A stretch of 26,152 bases of DNA from Verrucomicrobiota bacterium (lineage in GTDB: Bacteria; Verrucomicrobiota; Verrucomicrobiae; Limisphaerales; UBA11358). Where the stretch lies: positions 1 through 26,152 of the forward strand of contig JACZKP010000025.1 in assembly GCA_014860005.1 (NCBI GenBank). The letters run 5' to 3'. A program made the position numbers and the translations under genes. Of this stretch, positions 6,215 to 15,137 are shown one piece after another; within the stretch, counting starts at the first letter, position 1, and every line of letters starts with the position of its first letter. A model generated the notes under the pieces. The model saw only the letters and a program-made list of their open reading frames with translations. It ran no database searches and was not told the origin of the DNA.

Positions 6215-8245
6215 ATGAAACCGCTCAACCGCAGAGTTGGGAGCGGACGGATTCAAAGTCTCATTCCGCCCGCGTATTTCGTTTCCACGTTCATTACAAT
6301 CGTCATCCTTGGTCGTTCGGTGACAGCTTTTTCGGCGACGAACATCGTGACCTCGCTCGCCGACAACGTCGCGGGGTCGTTTCGGCAGACGATCGCCGAT
6401 TCCATGCCTGCGGACTCCATAGTTTTTGATGTCAGCGGAACGATTACCCTGACGAACGGCGAACTGGGGATTTTTAAGGATATCACCGTCATTGGCCCGG
6501 GAGCTTCCGCTCTCGCCATCAGCGGCGCCGGCGCAACTCGGATCTTCAACATCAATTCAAACATTAATGTATCCATCTCCGGCCTGACTCTGTGTAACGG
6601 TCGGACTCCTGATGGCGTCGCTGGCACCGTCACGAACGACGGCGGCAATAGCGCGCCCGGCGGGGCGGTGTTCACAGTTGGATCGTTGACACTGATGAAC
6701 TGCGTGATCACCGCGAATCAGACCGGAAAGGGTGGCGATGGTTTTTCGCCGCCGATTCCACCTTACCCGCCGCATACGCCGCCAACCTCGGGGGGCTCGT
6801 CTGGCAACGGTGGCGCGATCTACAATTCCGGCACGTTGTGCGTTAGCAATTGCGTCATTGCCGACAATGCGACCGGCCGCGGCGGCGCACGTGCTCACAA
6901 CGACACTTATTGGTCCGGCAGTGGAACTGCCGGAAGCGGCGGCGGCATTTACAATGTCGGCACGCTGATCCTGTACAATTCCGTCGTCAGCAGTTGCACA
7001 ACCGGCACGGCGGACTGGAGCGGCGCACCGGGCGGTGGCATTTGGAACGGCGGAAGTTGTTTTGCCACACACTGCATCATCAGCAACAACGCGACCGCAG
7101 GCGGCTCTAGCCAGGGCGGTGATGGCGGCGGCGTTTTCAGCAAGGGTCTGCTGGCATTGACCAATTGCACGGTGAGCGGGAACTGGTGCGGTAACGGTGG
7201 CAGTCCGTCCGATTGCTTCCCCCCTGGTGCAGGATGTGGCGGCGGATCGGGCGGCGCGGGTGGAGGTATTTTTACCGCCAATTGTGTGTTGATCGGCTGC
7301 ACCATTACCGGCAACCGCGCCGGCGGAGGCGGCATGGGTGGATTTTCGTACGTTCCCCCTTACAGTGGCGGGCAGGGAGGAAACGGCGGCAACGGTGGCG
7401 GAGTTCACATGGGCGGCATGTTCGCGTTCCTGACAAACTGCACGATCGTCGGGAACTTCTGCGGTGCGGGCGGCGACGGTGGTTTCGCGATGGCTGGCAT
7501 TCAGGGTATGGGCGGCAATGGCGGTCACGGAGGCGGCATTGTCGGCCCGGCCCTCACACAAGCGGTGGTTGCCTGCACGATCGTCGCCAACACGGTGGGC
7601 GGTGGCGGCGGTGGTTCTGCGGTCGGCGCCGTCGGATTCGGCGGCGGTGTTTACACGTGGGATGCGTACGGAAGCGCGGGAAGGCCCGGCGGATTCCTGA
7701 ACAATCTGATCGCAATGAACAACGGCCCCGACCTTTACGGCGCGTTCCGCTCACTCGGCTGCAATCTGATTGGCATCACCAATGGCTGCAGCGGCTTCAC
7801 TGCACCGGGCGATCTCGTTGGATCCAGCGTGAGCGCGCTCGACCCCAGGATCGCGCCGCTGGCAGACAACGGGGCGCCAACCTTGTCAGTGGCGCTGTTG
7901 CCTGGCAGCCCGGCGATCGAGGCGGGCTCGTTGGTCGGCGGCCCGGCGACCGATCAACGAGGAGTCGCCCGGCCACAAGGCGCTGTGACGGATATCGGCG
8001 CGTACGAATTTGAATTCACCCCGCAAATTATTAGTGCGAAATTCCAACCCCCGTCCGCTTTTTGGTTGAATTTCTGCGGTTCGCCGAATCACAACTACGC
8101 GCTGCAAACCTCCACGAACCTGCTGGACTGGTCCAATCTCACCAACTTCTGCACCGGCGCGAACGGCCTTTGCGAATTCACCTGCCCGGATGCCGGAGAT
8201 TCCAATAAACGATTCTTCCGGACAAAGGCGCTGGCTTCGCCCTAG
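6215..8245 (+). CDS. Secreted choice-of-anchor-Q beta-helix protein, Gly/Cys-rich
   Basis: A 676-residue protein. An N-terminal basic region plus hydrophobic stretch (about 19-40) acts as signal peptide. Residues about 45-125 form a leading parallel beta-helix region of strands. Residues about 145-500 carry glycine-rich blocks alternating with strands of the form xxNCxIxxNxxxGG (NCVITANQTGKGG, NCVIADNATGRGG, NCTVSGNWCG, GCTITGNRAGGGG, NCTIVGNFCG), as in Pmp-like and adhesin-like right-handed helices. Residues about 495-600 match the choice-of-anchor-Q ending (LPGSPAIEAG, then TDIGAYEF). The last 75 residues (ALQTSTNLLDWSNL to NKRFFRTKA) resemble a C-terminal module common in exported Verrucomicrobiota proteins. 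There is no autotransporter barrel. The role is unknown, probably surface binding or adhesion. It is flanked by two copies of the orphan tail. Confidence 0.8.
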   Translation: MKPLNRRVGSGRIQSLIPPAYFVSTFITIVILGRSVTAFSATNIVTSLADNVAGSFRQTIADSMPADSIVFDVSGTITLTNGELGIFKDITVIGPGASALAISGAGATRIFNINSNINVSISGLTLCNGRTPDGVAGTVTNDGGNSAPGGAVFTVGSLTLMNCVITANQTGKGGDGFSPPIPPYPPHTPPTSGGSSGNGGAIYNSGTLCVSNCVIADNATGRGGARAHNDTYWSGSGTAGSGGGIYNVGTLILYNSVVSSCTTGTADWSGAPGGGIWNGGSCFATHCIISNNATAGGSSQGGDGGGVFSKGLLALTNCTVSGNWCGNGGSPSDCFPPGAGCGGGSGGAGGGIFTANCVLIGCTITGNRAGGGGMGGFSYVPPYSGGQGGNGGNGGGVHMGGMFAFLTNCTIVGNFCGAGGDGGFAMAGIQGMGGNGGHGGGIVGPALTQAVVACTIVANTVGGGGGGSAVGAVGFGGGVYTWDAYGSAGRPGGFLNNLIAMNNGPDLYGAFRSLGCNLIGITNGCSGFTAPGDLVGSSVSALDPRIAPLADNGAPTLSVALLPGSPAIEAGSLVGGPATDQRGVARPQGAVTDIGAYEFEFTPQIISAKFQPPSAFWLNFCGSPNHNYALQTSTNLLDWSNLTNFCTGANGLCEFTCPDAGDSNKRFFRTKALASP

Positions 8246-8281
8246 TTCGATTCTGAGTCCGCGGCTAGCTTCAATTGCTAC

Positions 8282-8350
8282 CTGGGCCAGAACACTCCCG
8301 AGCGGAAGGATTGCATTATGGACAAGCTGGTCGTGCCGGTGGAGGAATAA
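8282..8350 (+). pseudogene. Orphan 3' tail resembling a type IIA topoisomerase B subunit C-terminus, copy 2
   Basis: This reads LGQ then NTPERKDCIMDKLVVPVEE and a TAA, in the same frame as the preceding beta-helix gene but after its stop. It differs from the copy at 6021-6089 at 8 of 69 bases, 5 of them synonymous third positions. It has no start of its own and no gene body. The next 178 bp up to the DUF1080 start show no gene I can support; they presumably carry the promoter of the 8529-18318 unit. Confidence 0.45.
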
Positions 8351-8528
8351 GCCAGGATCTGGAGTTCAGCATCCCGCATCGTCGTTGCGGGGCAGAATCT
8401 GGCAGCCGCTCGTGTCAGCGAATGACCTGTGTGTTGTCAATACACCCTGCGCAAAGATGATTTCCAGCCTTGCCCCGCGCGCACGAATACTGTAACGCCG
8501 TAGCTGAAAACTTTAACAGTCGTCTCTT

Positions 8529-9296
8529 ATGAAAACTGCTCAACGCCTGCTGCCGATTATCACACTCACAGCCATCGCTGGCCTGCTCCTCAACAACGTA
8601 GCCCGGGCGGCGGACAACGCTTCGCCCGCGGGCTTTGTATCGCTCTTTAATGGCAAGGATTTTGCCGGATGGACCATTCCCGTGGGCGATAACGGCCATT
8701 GGAAAGTGCTCGAGGGCGTGATTGACTACGATGCCCGCAGCGAAGCCCCGGGCGACAAAAACCTCTGGACGGAGCGGGAGTACGGCGATTTCATTCTGAA
8801 GGTGGACTGGCGGATCAAGGAGACGCCCTACATCAATCCTCGCGTGCCGTATATTCTTCCAGACGGGACTCATGCGCGGGATACGCAAGGCAAGCCGCTG
8901 ACCCTGTCACTCCCCGATTCTGACTCAGGTATCTTCCTGCGCGGTCAAGGAAATTACCAGGTAAACATCTGGTGCTGGCCCATCGGTTCGGGCGAGATGT
9001 ACGGTATTCGCATGAACCCGAAAACGTCGCCCGAACTGCGCGCCGCCGTCACGCCGCGCACGCAGGCCGACAAACCCGTGGGAGAATGGAATCAATTTGA
9101 GATCACGGTGCGCGGCAATACCGTGTCCGTCGTCCTGAATGGCAAGTTGGTTCTTCCCGGCGCGACGATTCCTGACCTGCCACGCCGAGGCCGGCTGGCC
9201 TTGCAGCATCACGGCGCTGAACGCGACGGTCAGTGGACCAGTCCGCCGAGTCTGGTTCAGTTCAAAAACATCTTCATCAAGGAACTTGGCGAGTAG
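8529..9296 (+). CDS. Exported DUF1080 / 3-keto-disaccharide hydrolase family protein
   Basis: A 255-residue protein. A signal peptide (MKTAQRLLPIITLTAIAGLL, then a cleavage region near VARAAD) leads to a single DUF1080 beta-sandwich: FVSLFNGKDFAGWTIP opens it, followed by WKVLEGVIDYD, EYGDFILKVDWRIK, DSDSGIFLRGQGNYQVNIW, EWNQFEITVRGNTVSVVLNG and QFKNIFIKEL, the complete strand order of the family. Length and motifs are typical. Known members hydrolyse glycosides after oxidation at C3, which fits the oxidoreductase gene 63 bp downstream. It is the first gene of the sulfatase unit and probably periplasmic. The substrate is not readable from sequence. Confidence 0.85.
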   Translation: MKTAQRLLPIITLTAIAGLLLNNVARAADNASPAGFVSLFNGKDFAGWTIPVGDNGHWKVLEGVIDYDARSEAPGDKNLWTEREYGDFILKVDWRIKETPYINPRVPYILPDGTHARDTQGKPLTLSLPDSDSGIFLRGQGNYQVNIWCWPIGSGEMYGIRMNPKTSPELRAAVTPRTQADKPVGEWNQFEITVRGNTVSVVLNGKLVLPGATIPDLPRRGRLALQHHGAERDGQWTSPPSLVQFKNIFIKELGE

Positions 9297-9359
9297 TGCT
9301 CGAAGGACCGGCCCTGCGGAAAGTCGGCGATTGAGAACAACAACGACGATATTCATCCT

Positions 9360-10919
9360 ATGAAATCGCGCTTCTCCAAACTGGAAAATCACCAACGCGG
9401 ATTATCCCGAAGAAAGTTCCTGCTTGGCAGCACTGCGGCTGCCACAGCTTTCTCCCTCGTGCCGCGGCACGTGCTGGGCGGTGCGGGATTTGTGCCGCCC
9501 AGCGAGAAGATTACGCTGGCCTGCATCGGCTGCGGCACGCAGGCGCTCCGCGAGTTGCCCAATATGCTCGCGCTGCCGGAAGTCCAGTTTGTCGCCGCTT
9601 GTGATCCGGTCAAGGACGGCCAGGACTATGTGGATTGGTCTCGCGACGGTTTGCGCGCCTCATTGGCCAGTGCGATGGGCCGGCCGGAGTGGCGCCGCGA
9701 CCGGTCGGGCATCCCTGGCGGACGCGACGTCGCGAAGGAGGTCATCGAGACGATCTACGCCCGGCAACGCGGCACGGAGAAATTCAAGGGTTGCGCGACT
9801 TACGCTGACTTCCGCGAATTACTTGAACGCGAGCGAGACGTGAACGCCGTTTGGGTTATGACACCTGATCACCTGCACGCGACGATCGCCATCGCCGCGA
9901 TGAGAAAGGGCCGGCATGTTTTGATGCACAAGCCGCTGGCCAACCGGTTGCGCGAGGCGCGCTTGGTGATCGAAACGGCGCGGCAGACGAAGGTCGCCAC
10001 TCATTTTGCGCCTGCGAGCGAAGGTGAGGCCATGCAGAAGATCAAAGGTTGGATTGAGGCCGGCGCGATCGGCACGCTGCGTGAAATCCACAACTGGTCC
10101 AATCGTCCGATGTGGCCGCAATACGCAGCAATTCCCGCGGATAAGCCGCCGGTGCCGCCAGGTTTCGACTGGCAATTGTGGCTGGGGCCCTCGCTTGATC
10201 GTCCGTATCATCCGCATTACACCCACGCCGTGTTCCGCGGCTGGTACGAGTTTGGTGGTGGTGCTTTGGCGGACATGGGCCACTACAGTCTGTGGCCGGT
10301 GTTTCAGCACTTCGATCTGGATGCGCCGGTCAGCGTCGAATCCCGCCCCAGCCATGATTGCACGCTTGACGGCAACGTGGCGGTGCGAGTTCGGAATGAC
10401 TACTCTTTTCCGGCAGCCGGCACCATCCGCTTCCGCTTCGCCGCCAAAGGCACGCGGCCAGCGTTGGACCTGTTTTGGTACGATGGCTCGATGCGACCGG
10501 CCACGCCCGAGGAGCTGGAGGCCGCGCAACAGGAATTGGAGCCGGAAGGCATGATGTTTGTCGGCGACAAAGGAAAGATCCTTGCGGCATTTCGGGGCGA
10601 CAATCCGCGCATCCTCTCTGGCAACAAAGCGGCGGCAGCAACGTCGCCCAAGGATGAGTCATCATCCGCCGGAGCACAACCTGGCCGTGATCGCTCCCGG
10701 CGAGCGGCTTCCTGGATCACGGCGATGAAAGGTGGCTCCCCGACTTATGGTGATTTCCTGCTGGCAGGTCCCATTTCAGATGCGTTCAACCTGGGTGCCA
10801 TTTCGCTTCGCATGGGTGGACGTCGGTTGCTGTTCAACAGTGCGGAGTGCCGGATCACAAATGTTCCCGAAGCCAACAAGTTCCTCACCCGTGAGTACCG
10901 GCCAGGTTGGGAACTGTAA
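9360..10919 (+). CDS. Tat-exported Gfo/Idh/MocA family oxidoreductase
   Basis: A 519-residue protein. A twin-arginine signal (LSRRKFLLGSTAAATAFSLV, about 15-34) sends it, folded with NAD(P), to the periplasm. The Rossmann domain begins ITLACIGCGTQALRELP, with the dinucleotide turn GCGTQA in place of the usual GxGxxG. VWVMTPDHLHA and the MHKPLANRLREA strand-turn follow; Lys191 is kept while the usual preceding Glu (EKP) is His190. The C-terminal sheet domain has GGGALADMGHYSLWP. Relatives oxidise sugar hydroxyls, including C3 of glycosides. Its place between the DUF1080 gene and a TIM-barrel gene supports a 3-keto-glycoside route. A Ser/Ala-rich insertion (about residues 425-447) interrupts the sheet domain. 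Confidence 0.87.
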   Translation: MKSRFSKLENHQRGLSRRKFLLGSTAAATAFSLVPRHVLGGAGFVPPSEKITLACIGCGTQALRELPNMLALPEVQFVAACDPVKDGQDYVDWSRDGLRASLASAMGRPEWRRDRSGIPGGRDVAKEVIETIYARQRGTEKFKGCATYADFRELLERERDVNAVWVMTPDHLHATIAIAAMRKGRHVLMHKPLANRLREARLVIETARQTKVATHFAPASEGEAMQKIKGWIEAGAIGTLREIHNWSNRPMWPQYAAIPADKPPVPPGFDWQLWLGPSLDRPYHPHYTHAVFRGWYEFGGGALADMGHYSLWPVFQHFDLDAPVSVESRPSHDCTLDGNVAVRVRNDYSFPAAGTIRFRFAAKGTRPALDLFWYDGSMRPATPEELEAAQQELEPEGMMFVGDKGKILAAFRGDNPRILSGNKAAAATSPKDESSSAGAQPGRDRSRRAASWITAMKGGSPTYGDFLLAGPISDAFNLGAISLRMGGRRLLFNSAECRITNVPEANKFLTREYRPGWEL

Positions 10920-11015
10920 GCCAGCGGCAACGTTTGTCAGGGCGCGCCCGTAACCGCGAACGGAATACTGGAAATCATTCTTCTAACCTGATCGCAATCT
11001 TGTCATGCTGCGTTT

Positions 11016-12065
11016 ATGGCAAAAAATGAGAGTTCAACCGAACGAGTAAAGGCTGCGGACGCACGCGGGGACTGGATATCGCGCAGCAATTCCCCCACCC
11101 TTTCACGCCGCGCGTTCGTAGCCCGGGTGACCGCTGCGGTGGCAGCCGCATCCCTGTCGCCGTTTGTCTGGCGCGCGTCCGCCCGGACCCAGCCAGAGCG
11201 AATGACCTTGTGCCTTTCACCCGGCGCCATCGGCGTCCAAGCCGACCAGCGGGAAACCATTCGCCTCGCCACCAAACACGGATTCACCGCCGTGGAACCT
11301 TTTGCGCAATTCCTGGCCGGACTCGACGACTCCAAGCGAGAGGAACTCGTGGGGAATCTCAAGACCAAAGGGATCGCCTGGGGTGCAGCGGGATTGCCCG
11401 TAGATTTCCGCGGTGATGATGGCCGGTTTGAACAAGGACTGGCGGAACTGCCCCGTCTGGCAGCGGCTCTGCAACGCTCCGGTGCAACTCGCATGGGCAC
11501 CTGGATTTCCCCGGGACACAACACACTGGATAAAGACGCAAACTTCGAGCGACATCAGCAACGGCTGGCGAAAGTGGCGCAAGTCCTCAAAGATCATGGG
11601 CTGCGCCTGGGATTGGAATACGTGGGGACGCCCTCGCTGCGTGCCCGCTCGCCCCATCCATTCATCTACAATTTGAGCGGCACGCGCGCCCTGATCGCAG
11701 CCATTGGCACCGGCAATGTGGGCTTGGTGCTGGATAGTTGGCACTGGTGGACGGCTGGTGACACCGAAGCGGCGCTCCTACAGTTGCGCAACGAAGACGT
11801 GGTGGCCGTGGACCTTAATGACGCCCCCACCGGCCTTACGCTCGAGCAACAGCAGGATGGCCAGCGCGAGTTGCCCGCGGCTACGGGTGTTCTCCCGGTA
11901 GCGAACTTCCTGACCACGCTGCGACAAATTGGCTGCGATGCGCCGATACGAGCCGAACCGTTCAACAAATCCCTTAATGCCCTGGAGAACGATGCCGCCT
12001 GCGCCGCAACCATAGCGGCATTACGCAAAGCGATGGCGTTGCTGGAATCCAGCCCGGCTCGGTGA
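11016..12065 (+). CDS. Tat-exported sugar phosphate isomerase/epimerase-like TIM-barrel protein
   Basis: A 349-residue protein. A long n-region and twin-arginine signal (LSRRAFVARVTAAVAAASL, about 29-47) precede a xylose-isomerase-like TIM barrel. The likely metal and catalytic residues of this superfamily are visible: Glu201 (LGLEYVG), Asp240 and His243 (VLDSWHW), Asp266/Asp269 (AVDLNDAP) and Glu314 (IRAEPFN). Cytosolic relatives act on sugar phosphates, but an exported enzyme more likely handles free or keto sugars. It is 96 bp after the oxidoreductase and 106 bp before the first sulfatase. An isomerase or lyase step on the oxidised sugar is a reasonable inference, not shown. Confidence 0.82.
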   Translation: MAKNESSTERVKAADARGDWISRSNSPTLSRRAFVARVTAAVAAASLSPFVWRASARTQPERMTLCLSPGAIGVQADQRETIRLATKHGFTAVEPFAQFLAGLDDSKREELVGNLKTKGIAWGAAGLPVDFRGDDGRFEQGLAELPRLAAALQRSGATRMGTWISPGHNTLDKDANFERHQQRLAKVAQVLKDHGLRLGLEYVGTPSLRARSPHPFIYNLSGTRALIAAIGTGNVGLVLDSWHWWTAGDTEAALLQLRNEDVVAVDLNDAPTGLTLEQQQDGQRELPAATGVLPVANFLTTLRQIGCDAPIRAEPFNKSLNALENDAACAATIAALRKAMALLESSPAR

Positions 12066-12171
12066 GGGCACATGTTCAGCGCACCAGGAAGGCTTCCCGG
12101 TATAGCCGATGCGCGAAGAGCAGCCCATGGCGTTCATCGCGTCCTGGAACTGAAACAACGTGGTGATCATC

Positions 12172-13626
12172 ATGACACTCAAAACGCGAGCGCCAAAGCC
12201 CATGAAGCACTTGCTCAACACCAGATCCGCGAAGCCGATATGGATCGATGGATCTCTCGCGGTGGGTATGCTTCTCGCATTGGCGTCCCTGGCCGTCCGG
12301 GCTGATGTCCCAGACAAACCAAACCTCCTCGTCATCGTCGCTGATGATCTCGGTTATGCGGATGTCGGCTTCAACGGTGGCACGACCGTTTCCACGCCGA
12401 ATCTGGACCGGCTCGCCGCCACGGGCGTCCGGCTCACAGATTTCCGCGCCGCGCCCATGTGTTCGCCCACACGGGCCGGCTTGTTGACCGGACGCTGGCC
12501 GCTGCGTTTCGGCATCATGCGCGCCGTGGTGCCGCCGTGGTCGCGTCATGGTTTGCCACCGGAGGAAAACACTCTGCCCGAACTGCTCGCGCCCGCCGGC
12601 TACGAACAACGCGGGATCGTGGGCAAGTGGCATCTCGGCCATGCGCGCCGCGAATTCCTGCCGCTCAATCACGGCTTCACCCGCTTCTACGGCCACTACA
12701 ACGGCGCGATTGATTATTTCACCCACGAACGCGAGGGCGAACGCGACTGGCATCACGATGACCGCGCGGTGCGCGAGGAAGGTTACGCCACGGATCTGTT
12801 GGGCGCGGAGGCGGTTCGATTCGTTCGCGAGGCGCCGGCAGGCAAGCCGTGGTTTCTATACCTGCCGTTCAACGCGCCGCATTCGCCTTTCCAGGCCAAG
12901 CCTGAAGACTTGCAGAAATACGCACACCTCAAGCAACCCAACCGCCGCGCTTACGCCGCAATGGTGGATTGCCTGGACCAGGCCATTGGCCGCGTGCTCG
13001 CCGCCGTGGAGTCGCGCGCGGACGCCACCAACACGCTCGTATTGTTCTTCAGCGACAATGGCGGCATCCCCCGCGTGGGCAGCAGCAATCATCCGTGGCG
13101 CGGCGCGAAGCTTACGGTGTACGAGGGCGGCACACGCGTCTGCGCCGCCATTCGCTGGCTGGCCGGTGGACTGAGCGGAGGTAAACGGTTTGCGGGCCGT
13201 ATCGGTTACATTGACGTGTTGCCCACGTTGCTTGCCGCGGCTGGAGTCAAACCGCCGGGCAATCTGGACGGCATCAACTTTCTCCCGGCTCTGCGCGGCG
13301 AAAGTCAACTACCCAAGCGTCCGTGGTTTTCCTACATCCATCAGAGTGAGGACGCGCACGCGTCCGTGCATGAGGGCCGTTGGAAGCTGGTGGCGCACGG
13401 CGATTTCTTTGCGGAGCAGCCTGCCACCGCGCCAGCGCTCGAACTTTACGATCTTGAAGCCGATCCCGGCGAACAAACTGACGTTGCCGCGAAACATCCG
13501 GACGTGGTCGCGCGTCTGCATGTGGAGCTTCGTGAATTTGGAAAGCTGCAACAACCCGGTGTCGGCGCCTTCGGCGAAGGCCGCGCGGATTTTCGCGCAC
13601 CCAAAGACTGGAACATCCCGCAGTAA
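12172..13626 (+). CDS. Exported sulfatase A (arylsulfatase family)
   Basis: About 484 residues from the ATG at 12172; a second ATG at 12202 and a GTG at 12160 are alternatives, and none has a strong ribosome site. The signal peptide hydrophobic core is GSLAVGMLLALASLAV. The sulfatase fold starts NLLVIVADDLGYADVG, with the Asp pair as calcium ligands. The active-site signature is CSPTRAGLLTG, whose Cys becomes formylglycine, followed by VGKWHLGH and FFSDNGG. The C-terminal subdomain reads WKLVAHGDFF and LYDLEADPGEQTD. All catalytic landmarks are intact. It is the first of four adjacent sulfatases. Confidence 0.88.
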   Translation: MTLKTRAPKPMKHLLNTRSAKPIWIDGSLAVGMLLALASLAVRADVPDKPNLLVIVADDLGYADVGFNGGTTVSTPNLDRLAATGVRLTDFRAAPMCSPTRAGLLTGRWPLRFGIMRAVVPPWSRHGLPPEENTLPELLAPAGYEQRGIVGKWHLGHARREFLPLNHGFTRFYGHYNGAIDYFTHEREGERDWHHDDRAVREEGYATDLLGAEAVRFVREAPAGKPWFLYLPFNAPHSPFQAKPEDLQKYAHLKQPNRRAYAAMVDCLDQAIGRVLAAVESRADATNTLVLFFSDNGGIPRVGSSNHPWRGAKLTVYEGGTRVCAAIRWLAGGLSGGKRFAGRIGYIDVLPTLLAAAGVKPPGNLDGINFLPALRGESQLPKRPWFSYIHQSEDAHASVHEGRWKLVAHGDFFAEQPATAPALELYDLEADPGEQTDVAAKHPDVVARLHVELREFGKLQQPGVGAFGEGRADFRAPKDWNIPQ

Positions 13627-13643
13627 CGCTGCACACTGAGTTC

Positions 13644-15134
13644 ATGAAGCAATGCCTTGCCATTCTCGGTGCGACGCTGGGTTTGACCACCAGTCTGGCC
13701 GCGGCTCAAGCCCGGCCCAATGTCCTGTTGCTGTGTGTGGACGATCTCAAACCGGCAATTGGTTGCTATGGCGACGCGCTGGTGAAGACGCCGAATCTCG
13801 ATCGCCTGGCCGCGCGCGGAATGCGATTCGACATGGCTTACTGCAACCAGGCCGTGTGCGCGCCGTCGCGCAATAATCTCATGCTGGGCACGCGTTCAAC
13901 CACGCTGGGCATTTACGATCTCGGCACGAATTTTCGTCGCGCCATTCCGGACGCCGTCACGCTCTCGCAGTATTTCATGCGCCACGGTTGGCGCGCGGAA
14001 GGTATCGGCAAAATTCTGCACACAGGCCACGGCAATCGCGAGGATGCTGCGTCGTGGAGCGTGCCGTTCCAGTTGGACAAGGTGGTGGAATACGTGCGGC
14101 CTGAGAATTCCGCCAACGGCCAGCTTACGCGCGAGGAAGCATTCTTCACCAATCAACGTCTCGGTGAGAACCGCAGTCTGCCGCGCGGGGCCGCATGGGA
14201 AATTGCCGACGTGCCGGACAACACCTACGCGGACGGGCGCATCGCGGACGAAGGCATCCGCCGTTTGCACGCCGCGAGCGGGCGCACGAATCAACCGTTC
14301 TTTCTCGCGCTCGGTTTTGTGAAACCGCATCTGCCGTTCACCGCGCCGAAGAAGTATTGGGATCTTTACGACCGGCAATCCTTCAAGCTCGCCACGCGAC
14401 AAACGCCGCCCGACGGCGCGCCGCCTTACGCGGGCAAGACGTTGTTGGAACTGAATCAATACGACCCCGTCCCCGAGCGGCCGCCGCTCACGGAGGATTT
14501 GCAACGCACGCTGATTCATGGCTACTACGCCTGCGTCAGTTTCATGGACGCGCAACTGGGTCGCGTGCTGGACGAACTGGATCGCCTGAATCTCGCGACC
14601 AACACCCTCATCGTGCTGTGGGGCGACCACGGCTGGCATTTCGGCGACCACGGCGCATGGACAAAGCACACGAATTACGAGCAGGCGAATCGCATTCCGC
14701 TGATCATCATTGCGCCCGGCATGGCCAAACCCGGCACGAGCACGCAGCAACTGGCGGAGACGGTGGATATTTTCCCCACGCTCGTGGAACTGGCGGGCTT
14801 GCCCAAGTCCAGCATTCCGCAGCCGCTCGATGGTGTGAGTCTCGTGCCCGTGTTGCGCGATCCGTCGGCCCGCGTGCGCGACCATGCGTATCACACATTC
14901 CCTCGCCAGCGGGCCGGAAGAAATGTAATCGGTCGCGCGATCCGCACCGAGCGTTATCGCTTGGTGGAATGGAAACAACCGGGCGCGCCTGAGGACACGG
15001 CCGATCTCGAACTCTACGATTATCAGGCCGACCCGGAGGAAACGAAAAACCTCGCCAGCAACCAACCGGAAGTCGTCAAACAAATGCGCGCCATCCTCGC
15101 GCGGCATCCGGAGGCCAAATCGCCCGTTCGCTGA
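13644..15134 (+). CDS. Exported sulfatase B (iduronate-2-sulfatase-like)
   Basis: A 496-residue protein with signal peptide MKQCLAILGATLGLTTSLAA. The fold opens NVLLLCVDDLKPAIGCYGD and the formylglycine site is VCAPSRNNLMLG (Cys72). The pair VDDLKPxxGCYG plus CAPSRxxxxxG, followed by GIYDLGTNFR and later WGDHGWHFGDHGAWTKHTNY, is the pattern of iduronate-2-sulfatase-type enzymes rather than of arylsulfatase A types. FVKPHLPFTAPKKYWDLY carries the usual substrate-side Lys/His region. It lies 17 bp after sulfatase A and 3 bp before sulfatase C. The true sugar substrate in this organism is unknown, since the family also covers other 2-O-sulfated sugars. Confidence 0.88.
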   Translation: MKQCLAILGATLGLTTSLAAAQARPNVLLLCVDDLKPAIGCYGDALVKTPNLDRLAARGMRFDMAYCNQAVCAPSRNNLMLGTRSTTLGIYDLGTNFRRAIPDAVTLSQYFMRHGWRAEGIGKILHTGHGNREDAASWSVPFQLDKVVEYVRPENSANGQLTREEAFFTNQRLGENRSLPRGAAWEIADVPDNTYADGRIADEGIRRLHAASGRTNQPFFLALGFVKPHLPFTAPKKYWDLYDRQSFKLATRQTPPDGAPPYAGKTLLELNQYDPVPERPPLTEDLQRTLIHGYYACVSFMDAQLGRVLDELDRLNLATNTLIVLWGDHGWHFGDHGAWTKHTNYEQANRIPLIIIAPGMAKPGTSTQQLAETVDIFPTLVELAGLPKSSIPQPLDGVSLVPVLRDPSARVRDHAYHTFPRQRAGRNVIGRAIRTERYRLVEWKQPGAPEDTADLELYDYQADPEETKNLASNQPEVVKQMRAILARHPEAKSPVR

Positions 15135-15137
15135 ATC

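Noticed and set aside
8435..8463. TTGTCA as the -35 of a promoter for the sulfatase unit
   Set aside because: No acceptable -10 hexamer lies 16-18 nt downstream.
12066..12335. Minus-strand open reading with TLFQFQDAMNAMGCSSRIGY between the TIM-barrel and sulfatase A genes
   Set aside because: It looked protein-like, but I recognise no family, and it overlaps both neighbours' coding strands; not enough to call a gene or remnant.
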